A DNA stretch of 64,000 nt from positions 555,262 through 619,261 of the forward strand of contig MNCI01022355.1 in NCBI GenBank assembly GCA_015680685.1. The letters are read 5' to 3'. A program made the position numbers and the translations under genes. Under the pieces are notes generated by a model. The model was not told where the DNA came from, searched no databases, and worked only from the letters and a program-made list of their open reading frames with translations. Below are positions 36,294 to 48,713 of the stretch, piece after piece (the first letter of the stretch is position 1; the number at the start of each line of letters is the position of its first letter). This DNA is from Gnetum montanum. Taxonomy: Eukaryota > Streptophyta > Gnetopsida > Gnetales > Gnetaceae.

Positions 36294-38252
36294 TACTCCT
36301 ACAACTAACTAAGAGCTCATCCTTGCATTATATATAAATGGATGAAGTTCCATTACAAAAATTATGAGGTGACCAAGACTAGATTGGCTACCATTACAAA
36401 ATTGGAATGCCACATTACAAAATTTTATTCAAGTAAGCATATTACAAAATATCAAAACGATTGGATAGACATTGAAGTTTATAAAATTGTAGATGTCTTT
36501 AAAAATCCACCAAAGATGAATCTTCTTGTTGTTGCTAGTGGAGGTAGACATTTTAACCTTGATTGTTATGTTGTTGCTTCTCTTTTATGTAGAATTTTTT
36601 TGAAGGATGGGATGAAACTTCTCTTCATCATCCCATGGATCTAGCAATCATGTGATGTTTGATCTTTAATCCTTGTATGTGCTACCATTTGTCCATGGGC
36701 ATATCTGCCTCTATTCTCCTCTTGGCTTCTTTTCCTTATCATGTAAAAGACCTTGAACTTTAGTTATTTTGTTTGGAGTCATTTGAAATCACCAAAGCAT
36801 TAACATTAGTTTTGATAATTTTTTCCTTAATGATTAAACCTTTCTGAATCCTAATTTAGCTCAAAATTTCAAATTTTTTTAGTATTTAGGTTTAAGGTGA
36901 TTTCATAGTATCATTCCCCAAGGCTCTAAGGTAACTAAAATCATCAAGTGGCTTACTTCATTTTGATTATTTTTACTATTAGTTACCATAATGTTTAAAG
37001 TGGGGTGTTATAAAGAATTTGAAAAATTACATCCTTAGCCCCCATGATGAATGAGCTTAACTTTGAAAGATCATAAGTTTTTGAATAGCTAGAACCAAAG
37101 GTTGGATTCATAAGATGACCAATAAATATTAAATTTGAAGGATAGTTCAATATAAAAGTAGTAAAAATTAATCAAAATTAATGAGAAGTAGTTCCAAAAT
37201 CATGCATAAAGTTCCAGACATTTCCCATAATGTCCTAGAAGATGTCCTATTTTGGTTCAGAGCCATAATCAACAAAAGCCACGCAAGGGGATCCTCCCCA
37301 AAAAACGCTTCTGCCATAATGGCCTTGCATAACCACATTTATAGATGTCTATGGGTACCTTAGAAGTTAAATGTAGAACATGACTTTGTTTCAAAAAACA
37401 CACAACCACCTTGGTTAGGATCCTACACTATACTATACAAAACCCTTAGGCTAATAATTGCATGTAGTAGTGAGGTGAATAATGGGATGAGAAGGAATTG
37501 TAGAGATTGGGATGTAAGGTAACTCACCATGTCTGTAATAGGATCTTATGTCAATTATGATTAGGATGATCATCATACCTATCCATCAAGTTTCAAACCA
37601 AGTCCATACCATTAACAATGGTCTTAGATTGATGTGCTCGTTGCCTGCCATCATGAGTCCATAACAAATATAAATAATGTGCATTACTTCAAAAAGAGAA
37701 GAAAAGAGAAAAAGAAAGGAAGGATCTTAGTTATAGGGGTGCCTTTAGGCATGGGTAACATTTCTTTCTAACCTCATAACCAATGCTTGTAGTACATTAT
37801 TATGTCTAAGGGGTGTGCTTTGAATTCCTATGCTTATTTTTTTTGTTTTTTCTCTTTTCTCTCTCTTTTTTCATTTCTCTTTTTTTTTACAAGAATCACA
37901 TCATGCAAAGATATGTTTCCTATTATGGTCAAAAATAAGAGTAATGGTACATTCCATGAAGAATCGTAGACCACAAGAAAGAAGTTAAGAAGAGAATCCA
38001 AAAATCTCTTTGAGGTCACATCCTCTACCGTTCTCACTTTGTCTTTTTCTCTTTGTTTAAGGCACAATGATTATTAGTTAATTTTAGTTTTGTGTAAGAA
38101 CCATATTATTTTTATGATAAGGACCTTTTATTTAGAGAAACTAGAGTGATGAGTGATCTTCTCTCACTATAGTACACAATTATTTATCCAATCATCTTAA
38201 TAGCATAGGATAAGGACTTAACACATGGTGTTGACATTTGCATCATGATTGG
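36294..38252 (-). mobile_element. 3' untranslated segment of a gypsy element upstream of LTR C
   Basis: Starts with the conserved block AAGGATGAGCTCTTAGTTAG and AGGAGTA on the minus strand. 37200-37860 shares words with the untranslated segments of F and of the 39-40 kb element (for example AACCAATGCTTGTAG). 36342-36644 is an open frame of 100 codons on the plus strand with no known motif. No pol sequence is left; the element at 38253 interrupts or abuts it. Confidence 0.55.
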
Positions 38253-39118
38253 TGATGAGTAGTGAGGTACCCCTACGCCCAACCATACAAATCACAAGCA
38301 TTCACATGTGATCTGGTCAAATTCAGTAGACTTTAATTACCAAGTATGCTAGAGCTAAACAGTGAGTTCGTGTTGTCCATCTGTTATCTTCCTAGCCTCA
38401 CTTGTGAAATGCAAGTGTATGGTTAAGTCTGATTGAGACATAAGATTTTTATCATTTTATGTTTTATCAATTTGATTGCATAAACCATTAATGAAAGTGA
38501 GAATAATTAAATGCTAAGTGAACTATTTTCTAATCTAGGTTAACACAAGTAACTTTCCCCACTTTCTTGACACATTTTGAACTTCGTCTAACATTGCTAG
38601 GTTGTCAAACGCTAACCGTTTCTAAGCTACCAAGTGTCACACATATGTTCGAAGGGGTCATGCTTGTGTATTTTAATTAATTTCTTAATTAATAAAAATT
38701 AATTACTAAATGAATAATGTTAAATGTGAACTATATGAAATCACACTGTATAAATGCATAAAGAAAGAAAGTCTCAAGTGCTACAAAGATGAATCAAAGA
38801 GCTCGTCTTTACTGCCAACACAATGGTGTGTTCAAGTACATCAATGCTTGAATAAAGATCCAATTACACTTAAACCTATTGCTACGAGCACTTGAAAAAT
38901 ATTCTAACTCTCGAATGACTACAAGAATTTTGCTACTTGACTTAAAAAAACTCTTCCAAAATTGTGTGCCCAAGGGCTATATTTATAGGCTCAGGAATAT
39001 CCTGTGATATCGCATACCTGATATTGCATCTTCAGCCATGATATCGGGTACCCGATATCATGGCCACCTCATTATCAAATACCTAATATCGGGGGCTTAC
39101 GTAAAACACAATTCATCA
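38253..39118 (-). repeat. Ty3/gypsy 3' LTR
   Basis: 866 bp, minus orientation, edges TGATGAGTAGTG and ...AATTCATCA. Closest to the F LTR in its downstream part, and to the A LTR in its GATATC block. TATA box on the minus strand (CCTATAAATATAGCC, 38989-38975). Left flank ATTGG (38248-38252) may be half of a target duplication; no second LTR was found. Confidence 0.75.
39035..39064. promoter_or_regulatory. Perfect 30-bp palindrome in LTR upstream of TATA box
   Basis: Left arm GCCATGATATCGGGT at 39035-39049; the right arm 39050-39064 is its exact reverse complement, with no spacer. More GATATC/GATATT words follow toward the TATA box. Related, less perfect GATATC arrays occupy the same place in the LTRs of element A. 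Confidence 0.8.
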
Positions 39119-40655
39119 TACCCGCATGACTGAATGAAAACTTGTCCTCGAGTACAGAAGAAGAGGAACAAGTCGCTTACAAAATATATTAGGAGGTATG
39201 GAATGTTTGACTAGCATGCAAAGTGAAATAGAGGAAATAGAAAAATATAGAAGTGCCCAAGAATACATCATTACAATTGTGTACAAAATTGGGTGTTCAT
39301 GACAATACAAAAGAACACCCTTGAATCCAATGGACATCCAACCCCTCTTGGCAACAAAAGAACGAGGGAGAGGTAGAAGAGATCCAATGGTCATGAACAA
39401 TCTCCTATGAGTGATATTGTTGCAACATCCTTGGTGAAGATAGTCTCGCTTCTAGTCCATTCTTTCCATTGCAATCACAACCACATCAAGGATTAGTATA
39501 TAAAGTGTAACACATAGTGGTTGAATACCTTGTCTTGTGAGTGGTTATACCTAGCTAAGTTGTGAGTGTGGTAGATTGGTTTCTTGATAATGTTAGTGGT
39601 AAGACTGAAAAATAGGTTAGGTAAGAGAAGTAGTCCATAAAATTTAGAAAAAGCTTAACACAAAGAATACTGAAAAGAGGGTATAAAAATTCACAACAAT
39701 AAAAAAAGGAATTTACTAAAAATAGTTGTGAAGATGTGCATAATTGGATGGCATTGATGGGATAGAGAAAAAGACTTCAATTGTAAAAATGTCTAACGTT
39801 AAAAAACTTAACTTAACCAAACCAAAAGATATGCAAGTGGGTCCTCCCCAAAGTAGGCACAAGCCTTTTATGCCATTGCATAACTTCAAACCAAGGAGTC
39901 TATGGGCTCTGTGGATGACTAATGGTTACCAAAGGTTAAGTACAAAAACCTAGAAGTAACTAACTGAGAATCCAAACACATCAAATTAGAACATTGAATC
40001 AAAACATGAAACTAACAGTGAGGTGAGACATAAAAAGCATAGATGGATGAGAGAGAGAATGGAATGGAGTTTCTAATTATGGTCACATGAAGTCCCTTGT
40101 GGAGTTTGTGATTAAATGACTTGGTAGGATCCATCCTTAGTCTAGACAAAAACCAACCACTTTCAGTGACTTTGCATCAATATTCTAAGACTAGTCTATC
40201 CCTTGAGACACAAGAATGCTCCAACAAAACAAACATCATTCCAAATTGGAGAAGAAGTAGGAAGTGAGAAAGGACCTTAGTTAGAGGAGACAAGACAAGT
40301 CCAATAACCAATGCTTGTAGCCCTTTTATTTGTTCTAAGGGGTGTGCTTTGAATTCTCATTTTTTTTGAATGGGAACCACACCATGAAAAGACCCATGAA
40401 TTTTCAAATTTATTTTGTCGAAGGGATGTGCTTTGAATCCTCATCACTTTTTTTTAATAAGGACCACACCATGCAAATACTTATTCTCTTCCTATTGTGG
40501 AATGACATAGAATGGTGAGAAGTTCATGATAACACCCTTGCACACAGGAGAATGAAAAAGCACACAGAATACTACATCCCTTTGAAGCCACACCCTATTT
40601 GAACCTTTGATTCATTTCCAATTCTAGAAACTACACAAGTTACAAATTTTTTGTT
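39119..40655 (-). mobile_element. 3' untranslated segment of the element ending at 39118
   Basis: Begins on the minus strand with the conserved block CTCGAGGACAAGTTTTCATT and GCGGGTA. 39820-40470 carries the same repeated words as 15.5-16.6 and 37.2-37.9 kb. No coding sequence; it ends where element D's LTR stub begins. Confidence 0.55.
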
Positions 40656-40709
40656 GAGATAAATTTTTCCCTTGAGGTGTTGTCACCTAAATTTGATGGT
40701 GTTTCCTAT
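40656..40709 (-). repeat. Stub of 3' LTR of element D
   Basis: 54 bp matching 54857-54910 (AAATTT...GGTGGTGTTTC), the start of the proposed 5' LTR of D. The rest of the 3' LTR is missing. Confidence 0.5.
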
Positions 40710-43700
40710 CTTTGTTGACATCTAGAGGAGTGGCCCAAGAGGATCACATGGAGCAATGGGACCTGTAATTCAAGAGGTAAAATCTCTTTAGATCCATATA
40801 CAAGGCTATATGGTATCTTACCTATTGCTATTCTACATGTTGTTTGGTAGGCTCATAGTGCATAGACCAGCTACTTGTGTCATCGTTTTTTTCTATTGCT
40901 AAGTATCTTTTTTAGAAGGTCAACAATGACCTTGTTTGTAGCCTTCGCTTGGCCATTCTCTTGCAGATAATATGGGGATGAAAAGAAATTCTTAATGCCA
41001 AGGTGTTTGTAGAAGGCTTTGGTTTCTGCACTACTAAATTGTGGCCTGTTGTTTGTGACTAGTCATGGGTAAACCAAATCAGGTTACTATGTTTTTAAGG
41101 ATTAATTTGCAAACTTATTGCGATGTTGTATTTCTAAGAAGAATAGTGTCAACCAACTTGGTAAAGTATTCAGTTGTGATTATGATGAAGCTATGTCCTA
41201 CGGAAGACCTAGGCATGATAGGTCCTATGATATCCAACCCCCAATGTTGGAATGGCCACATGATCTACATGGTGTGTAGTTTAGTGTGTGGCACATGCAT
41301 TAAGTTTTCATGCCGTTGACACATTTCACATGTCTTAATCTTGGAAATGCAATCATGCTTCATGTAAGGCCAATAGTAGCCTAAGCATTTGATTTTTGAT
41401 GCCCTTGCCCTAGGTGCTATGTGATTTTGACAAAATCCCTCATGGACTTGATCAATGATTTTTTGCACTTTGCTGTCGCTAAGGCAAGTTAGCAATATGC
41501 CATCATAGGATTTACGACATAGTGTGCTATCACCCATGATGATGTACTGTCATGATTGCTCTTGAACTACATCCTTTTGGGTAGTGGTTAGATGTTGTGG
41601 AGGCTCACCCTATTAAAGGTACACCTTAATGTTGTTGTACCATTCTTGTGTGTGAGTTGTGATTGTTGTGGCAATGGATGCAATGCCAATTGTTTGTGTG
41701 ATAGGCTTGGTGCACTTTGTTACTAAAGCAAGCAAGGCATGAAACATGTTAGCTATTAGGCTTAAGGCTAATGTAGCTAATGCATCGGCAATGGCATTTT
41801 CATTATGGGGATGTGTTGGATATCTGTGGTTGCAAATTGTTTGAGTAGTGCTTTGTCAAGTTGCAATAAGGTTGTAAGTGTTGTGCTTTGAAAGTGTACA
41901 CCTCTATAACTTGGTTGATGACTAACTGCAAATCACCTTGGATTGCTAGGTTTTGGATTCCTAGGTCATGGGCTTCTAAGATGCCTGTAAGGAGACCTTC
42001 ATACTCTGCCATATTGTTGATGCAAGAAAATGCAAAGTGATAAGAGAAGGGTCAGATATTCCTAAAGGTAAATGTGATTATAGTAGTAGCACTAACCCCT
42101 TGAAAGGTTAAAACACCATTGAAGTGTAAGACTACCTCAAAGTTAGTAGTCACTTGGCTTATGCTGGCAACATGCTCATTCAAAAATTTTTGATCTATCA
42201 TTGCTTGATCATTTATGGGTGAAGCCATGAGTTGTGTAGCTATTGCTTGACCTTTGATTGATGCTTGCACTATGTAATTTAGGTCAAACTCCATGATTAT
42301 TGCTTTCCATCATGCAATTTAAATACTTTCATAAATGTTTATGGTGATTGCCTAGAGTACATTGCTTTTGTAGATGATGTTTACCTAATTGTAGAAATGA
42401 TAGTGCCTCCACTTCTTAAGTGCAAAGACTAAAGCAAGGTATTTCTTTTCCACGTCATTGTATTTTGCTTCATGGGCCACTAATGCATGGCTTAGGTAGT
42501 ATATAGGGATCTCTAAGCCATCATCTCACTTTTGGCAAAATAGAGAAGTGATGGATGCATTGGAGGTTGTAAGGTGGATGTAGAATGATTTATCTCCTTG
42601 TAGAGGGTAGATAGTTAGAAGTTGAGCTAGCCAGCTCCTGTTAAAGGTTGTTAAATTCCTTTTAGCATTGAGTGGCATACTCAAAGTGGAATCCCTTTTT
42701 CAGCAGATGTTGCATTGGCTACAACTTATCAATCAACTGTACAATAAACCTATGAATGAATTGCAATTTGCCTTGTAACCCATGTAGCTCCTTAAGGTTA
42801 GCTGATGGTGCTAGATTGATAATGGCCTTAACCTTATCAGGTTCTATGCATATGCCTGCTTCTAATACTATGAAACCTAGCATGTGACCCATTCTGACAC
42901 CAAAGACACACTTCTTAGGATTCAATCTAAGGTCATGTTTTAGGTAACATTTGAGTACACAGCCTAAGTCATCTGCATGGTTGTGTGCCATTTTGGACTT
43001 AACTACTATGTCATCAATGTAGTCATTAAGAAAATCTAGCAAATAATCACTAAAAATATATGTCATAGCACTTTTATAGGTTGTTATTGTGTTCTTTAGT
43101 TCAAAAGGCATCATTGTGTAGCAAAATATACCCCAAGGGGTCATGAATGTAGTACTGAGTTGGTGCTCTAGGTAGATCCAAATCTGGTTATAACTAGAGA
43201 ACCCATCTATGAAGGATAATTAAGGCATGACCAGTCATAGTATTGACTAGTTGATCAATACTAGGTAACGGGAAATCATCTTTAATGGTCACCTTGTTTA
43301 GGTCCCGAAAGTCTATGCAAATGCGTATGCTTCTAGTTTTCTTAGGTACAATCATGATGTTGGAGACCTAGTCTGCATAGTCAACTACCTATATGAAACC
43401 AAGTTTATAGAGCTTAGTGATATCATCAGGGACTTCCAATGCCACCTCAGGCCTAACCTTGCAGGCTTTCTTCTTGACTAGTTTTACATGAAGATCAAGG
43501 ATTATGTTGTGCTACACTATGCAAGGATCTAGACCTATCATGTCTTTGTAAGACCATGCGAATGCCTTGATGTTATCATTAAGAACTTTGGCAATGCTCT
43601 GGATGTGTTGAGGCTCTAATTAGAAACTAAGTTTCAATGTTTTTTCCTTGTCACTAACTATTGCTATAGGGACTTCAATGAGGGGATCCTTAGTGACATC

Positions 43701-43900
43701 ACCCACCTCTAGATCTAGATCTTTGACTAGATGGTCTAGCCAATCTAGTAGTGCCTCTATAGATGTTATGTGTTTGTCATAGGTCATGGTATCAATAGCT
43801 AGGCATTCAGTATTAATGCATCATGTGAGGTCACCATAGGAACCAATGAGGACCAAAGGTGAGTGAAGATGCTTGTACGTGCTCATGCTGTAATCCTACT
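40710..43900 (-). pseudogene. Tat-like Ty3/gypsy pol of element D: RT, RNase H, archaeal-type RNase H, integrase
   Basis: Minus strand, from about 43850. RT: ELKNTITTYKSAMTYIF (about 43110) and the catalytic YIDDIVVKSK near 43020, then PKKCVFGVRMGHMLGF. RNase H remnant near 42490-42420 (HEAKYNDVEKKYLALVFALK). A second RNase H follows: IKGQAIATQLMASP at 42250, then AEYEGLLTGILEAHDLGIQN and LQLVINQV (42010-41910); this dual arrangement is typical of the Tat lineage. Integrase: zinc finger His and CEMC in YYWPYMKHDCISKIKTCEMC (41410-41325), NNRPQFSSAETKAFY in the core, and ENGQAKATNK near 40960. It ends at 40710 at the LTR stub, so the integrase C-terminal domain appears shortened. Stops throughout. 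Confidence 0.85.
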
Positions 43901-44034
43901 AAGAATCCTACAAAATAACAAGAAATAATGTCAGGCCACACTTATCTTAAATGAAGTTAAAATGCATAAAATAAGAAAATCAATGCCATGAAAATCACCT
44001 AAGTGTGCAAAGGTGGAGTTAGAAAAGCAAGTGC

Positions 44035-44120
44035 GTAAGCTAGTTTTGGACCTTGGTAGGTCATGGGGTGCCAGTTTAAGGTCTTAGCATGTCATGGTTT
44101 GCTAGTTTAAGGTCATAGTA
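44035..44120 (+). repeat. Left flanking repeats of element E
   Basis: Three diverged copies of GCTAGTTTTGGACCTTGG-like words at about 44039, 44070 and 44101. Confidence 0.55.
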
Positions 44121-45356
44121 GATCATTAATTGTGTAAGCTACATTGATTTAGGCAAGGATGGGGATGCTTGGAATATGGAGTCAAGCTGGGTTTTCAGTT
44201 GGCAATCAAAAACTTTTCTAAGTCTAGGGATCGCCAGAAAAAGTTTGAAAATTTTCCTAACTCTAGTTGCTATGCTCTACTCCTTGTTATGCTTGACCCC
44301 TTACTCTGCTCATAAAGACTTGGAAATTTTCCCTAAGTATGGGATGATGTCTCCATAGGTAGCATATTTAATTATCCTAAAAGAGTATATATGCACATTT
44401 CATTATGGATAAACTATCATTTTTCAAAGTGAAAACAAGAAGCAACAGAGCATAGTGTGGTTGGAGCAAGGACTGGAAGTTAGATTGTAGCAACTAGAGC
44501 ATAGCAACTAGAGTGTAGTAGTCAGAGCATAGCAACTAGCATGATGTGTCGAAGTGAATGTTAGCACCCCCAAAATCATAAATGTGGATGAGGGTGAGTA
44601 AGCACTAAGAAATCTACCCTAGGCACACGTGGAGGAGTAGAGGGAGCTACTGTCCACTAGGTACACTACTATGCTCATCCCCTTACACAGTTTTTTTTCT
44701 TTTATGTATTTCGCCATTTCTTACACTTGCGTTAGGGATTGTTGGGCTTTGATATGGCTTTCCTATGTAGGGACCACTACCATTATGGTAACCATGGCCA
44801 CATGGCTAGGAAGAGAGGGCACATTTGTGAGTAATGGGTTTTGCTTTGGTGCTCCTTTTTTTATGCGTGCATGGCATGGGAATGGGTGATTAGGGCTCAG
44901 CCTCTCAGCTTATCATGGTGGTAAAGTTAGATTGTTGTGTGTAGGAGTGAGGGTTTTATTTTTTATATTTTATCCTTGCCCCCACTTTTTGAAAGGGTTT
45001 CTATGATTGTGTGGGGTAGGGGGCCTTGAATTTTGGAACAATGATTGTTAAGAATTGTCATCTATGTGGGCTGACGGCAAGACTTTGACAAAAGATTTTA
45101 TCTTCCCCTTTTTTGATGAAAAGAGATGCATGAAAGGGGTTTGCGGATGGCCCTAGGCATAAGGCCTAGCCAAGGGATTCTCACAATGTTTTGTTTCATT
45201 TATATTCTAGAGTTGCAGCATAGGAAGGGGAAAGAGGAAAGGATGGGGGTCTTGGGTTTGCGGTAGTGGGTTTGTGGTGGAGGGCTTGTTCCCTATAATA
45301 TTTCCATAGTTTTTCCATTTTTTGTGTGGCACGTGGCTTAGTGACGTAAGGGTAAG

Positions 45357-48300
45357 TTGAGGGAAAGGTATTGTAAGGAGAAGGCACCTGTGGGAATTAG
45401 GCCTTTATCCAGGATTAGGGGCATTAGGCCTTTATCCAGGATTTGGCAAATGCTAGAATTTGGTTGTTATAGTAAGAGCAACACTATCTTTGTTGCTTGG
45501 TATGTGCATACCCTGTTTCAGAATCCCCTTTGGATGGTGTACTATGTTGGAGGGTAAGTGTTCCTATAATTTTTTCCTCTTTATTGTTTGGCTATTGGCT
45601 CATACTAAGGTGCTAACTACTCATGTTTGTCACTAGGTTTAGCATTGATGAGCATGGCCTACATGATGAGGAGGAGTCCCTAAACCTGACTTGGATTGCC
45701 CTACAGGAATTTTCATCCTACAAAAGCATTCATGTGAGGGTGATCAAGCAGATTGGATCTAACTTTGCAGACTACCCTTGTTAGTATCTGAAACATACGA
45801 GAGGTGTTGAATCCATGGCTAGTTGGATGTAGAGTGAGTGAAAAGTGTACCTAGCTTTAAGGAGGCATCAGTTCCACCACCATCATCGTGCACATTGTTT
45901 TTCCTACATAAATAGTTTGTCACTTTGCCCTTGTTTTTTTGCTACTCTACCTTTTGCATAGTGCTAACTTTGTGTTCTTTGCCTATATTGTAGCTGAAAT
46001 CACTTAGAGAGAGGTCACATTTGTTGTTATGGACCATAATGAGGCTATCCTTATCATGAAGTATAATGATGTGGAGGATGCGTAGCATTGGTTGTTCCAC
46101 CATGCCCTAGTGGAGTTGACCAGTAAGCTTACGTGGGCTAGGCTGATGAACCTTTTTTTGGCCCTTAGCCTAGGCATTTCAATGGCCAAAATGGCCACTA
46201 TTATTGATTCCTTTAGCAACGACACTCATCACTTTGTCATGTGGGTAGGTGATGTGAGGGTGGTTCTAGACCTTACTAATGACTTCTTCACAGACCTCTT
46301 TTGCCTTCCCTTTGATGGTCCAGTAGTCATTGATAAGACCAATAGAGAGGTGGAGCATCAAGAAGTGGCCAGGAACTTCTTGATCTCACAAAGGTATACT
46401 CATTAAGGATGTGTAGGTGCTTGTGGTCCATGAGCTTTACCCTCTCTTTGGTACCCATGTGTTTCCAAAGTTACTCTTCTAAGGGAAAATCCTTGAGGTG
46501 GAGTAGGCTCAAGTGATGAGGGATGTGCTAGAGGAGGACACAAGGTACAAATAGGCCTCTCACATTACTTGTAGCCTACATATCAAGATCACTAGGTTAT
46601 GCCACAACCTCTTGGTGATGTCCCATGTGCACTTCACATTCTTTACATGATGCCTATGAAGATTTGTGGATTTTCTAGTGTTTTTTAAGGATATATGATT
46701 GGTGGTGTAGGATTGCACACAACTCTCAAAGCCATGGTTTAAGCACCTATTTGCTATCATGCAAGTGTAGGATCCCCCAGAGGAAATTGGTGAGTCATTT
46801 TTCATAATGACTAAAGGTCACTTGGGGCGATCTCACTACTCGCATGATAGTGTAGGTGAGGACCCATTGGTTGGTATTGGGAATGCAGCCAAGGTGGAGC
46901 ATTACATTACCAAGATGGTAGGATCATTTAAGGTAAAGATTAAGAGGCCATGTCCCACAGAGGAGCCTACATAGGAGGTTAAAAAGATGGGTGTCAAGAA
47001 GATCTACTTGAAGTTTTGTGACTTGCACACTGATGTTGCAAGTTAGTATGAGTTATTGGATGCATTTTTGAATTTTATGTATTTTTAGGCTTTTTGTGCT
47101 ATTCTCTATTATGCTAAGTGTTAAAATGCTAATCTTGACATGTGTGTGAATTGTTGAACTTAGGTGAGAGGGTTACTGAAGTAGCAGTAGGGGTAGTAGC
47201 AGAGGAGGTTCCTCAATCTAAGGAGGCAGAGGCATAGGAGGAGGAGCTATGGGAGGTTGCAGAGGTCATCTAATAGTTGAAGGAGGAGGGACTGCTTCAC
47301 CCTAACAAGGGTGATTTTGATAACCCCTTTGATGGTGTGTAGTTGTGTGATCCCCTTGCTCTTACACTTGAGGATTTGCTAGGTATGTACTTTGAGTTGC
47401 CATTTGTTACTACTCTCTTTCTACTCATACATATTTGGTTGTTTGATTATTGCTAAATGTGTTGTTGCATTGTAGCCATAGAGGTACTTGCCAATAGTCT
47501 AAGGTCCACCTCTACCTAATGCATGGAGTCATGGGTAGAAGCATCCAACAAGTTCACCTTCATAGAAGGGCTAGTTGAGGATATGGTGAACCACCTACAG
47601 CAGGCAGATCCTAAGCCCGGTATGCATGTGATGTTGCTTTACTTATCTTACTTTACTAATTTAAAATTTAGTCTATGGATAATGTTGACTTGCTTGTTGT
47701 ATGTTAACAAGTTTTAAGCTTCGTTGGGATTTGAACAAGCTAGCCAAAGTGGATGTTGTCCTTTTGTTTTTCCTTGAGATGGAGCAAGTGCCTCGTTGCA
47801 TGTATGATGTAACAAGTAAGTGCATGCTTTCATGTCCAAAAGAATTATGGATTTGCAAGTGCACAAATGAGCACATGTGGAAGCACATGCATAAGTTCCA
47901 GGATAGGGTGGTGAGTCATGATGCTAAGATGGAGGAGTTATAGTCCTGTTATGATTTCCTTGTGGCTCATGCATGAGAGAACAATACTTGGTAGATAATA
48001 AAGATTGATTATTCCTGGTACTAGTTAGCAATTTGGGGCAAGAATGAGGCCACTAAAGAGATTATCAAGCAGAGATTGTAGATGGAATTGCTTGCATGAA
48101 CAAATCAAGATTGGAAGGATTATAGTGTAAAAGTTTATCAATGGGGGTAGACTCAGAAGAACCACAAGAACCACTATAAGAACAAGTGAAACACATACCT
48201 TAAATGGTACAAAGAGGAGTTCGTCGAACGTCATTGCCACAATATGTTCCTTAAGGCAATTTGTGGGATGTGGGCTTATGAGTTGTTCGCTTGTCACGTA

Positions 48301-48713
48301 GTGGTGAGTGGGTCTGTAGAGAGGAAAATTACTATGCCCTCAAGGAGGTTTTCTCTACTACATTTTCAATGGAGCCACTTGCATGGACCATCATGGATAA
48401 AGGCAAGACCCTTGCAGGTATTGATTTTGACCAGGAGGATTAGATGTAACTATTAGAAGTCAAAATCCTCTAACACTTGGAGGTGGGCCTTGATAGATTG
48501 CCTCTAAAGATGGATGCAAGACCCTCTAAAGTTAGTTGTTTTTTATTATTTTTTCATGTTATTATTTATGTTAATTTTTCATGTTATGCATTCATTGATT
48601 GATTTGTTGTTTTGTGTTGCTTTGAGCAGGCACTAAGCAATGTCGTAGGCCCTAGTGGAGCGACAGAGGAAGAGGAAGAGGAACCTCAACCCCCACTAAA
48701 CACCATCGGTTGA
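45357..48713 (+). pseudogene. Intron-containing gene-like ORF (element E), decayed
   Basis: Exons join in frame across GT-AG introns: 45554-45636 (83 bp), 45834-45993 (160), 47042-47163 (122), 47383-47475 (93) and 48531-48629 (99); another begins at 47620 with an unclear acceptor. Exon 1 ends YYVGG and exon 2 opens FSIDEHGLHDEEES. Exon 3 has HHFVMWVGDVRVVLDLTNDF followed by LPFD, resembling the start of PF20167-like domains. Later exons are helical and polar, one with KLRWDLNKLAKVD and WICKCTNEHMWKH (47716-47880). The last exon (48630-48713) encodes GPSGATEEEEEEPQPPLNTI and a stop. Shifts at about 46405 and 48310 and many TAG/TAA/TGA codons kill it. The Pro-rich PPLNTI end recalls PPPNTI of the extra ORF at 12.5 kb. 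True start unknown; exons 5' of 45357 are possible. Confidence 0.6.
45396..45449 (+). repeat. In-frame 27-bp tandem duplication in exon 1
   Basis: Two copies of ATTAGGCCTTTATCCAGGAT plus seven bases, adding nine codons (IRPLSRI repeated). Confidence 0.8.
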
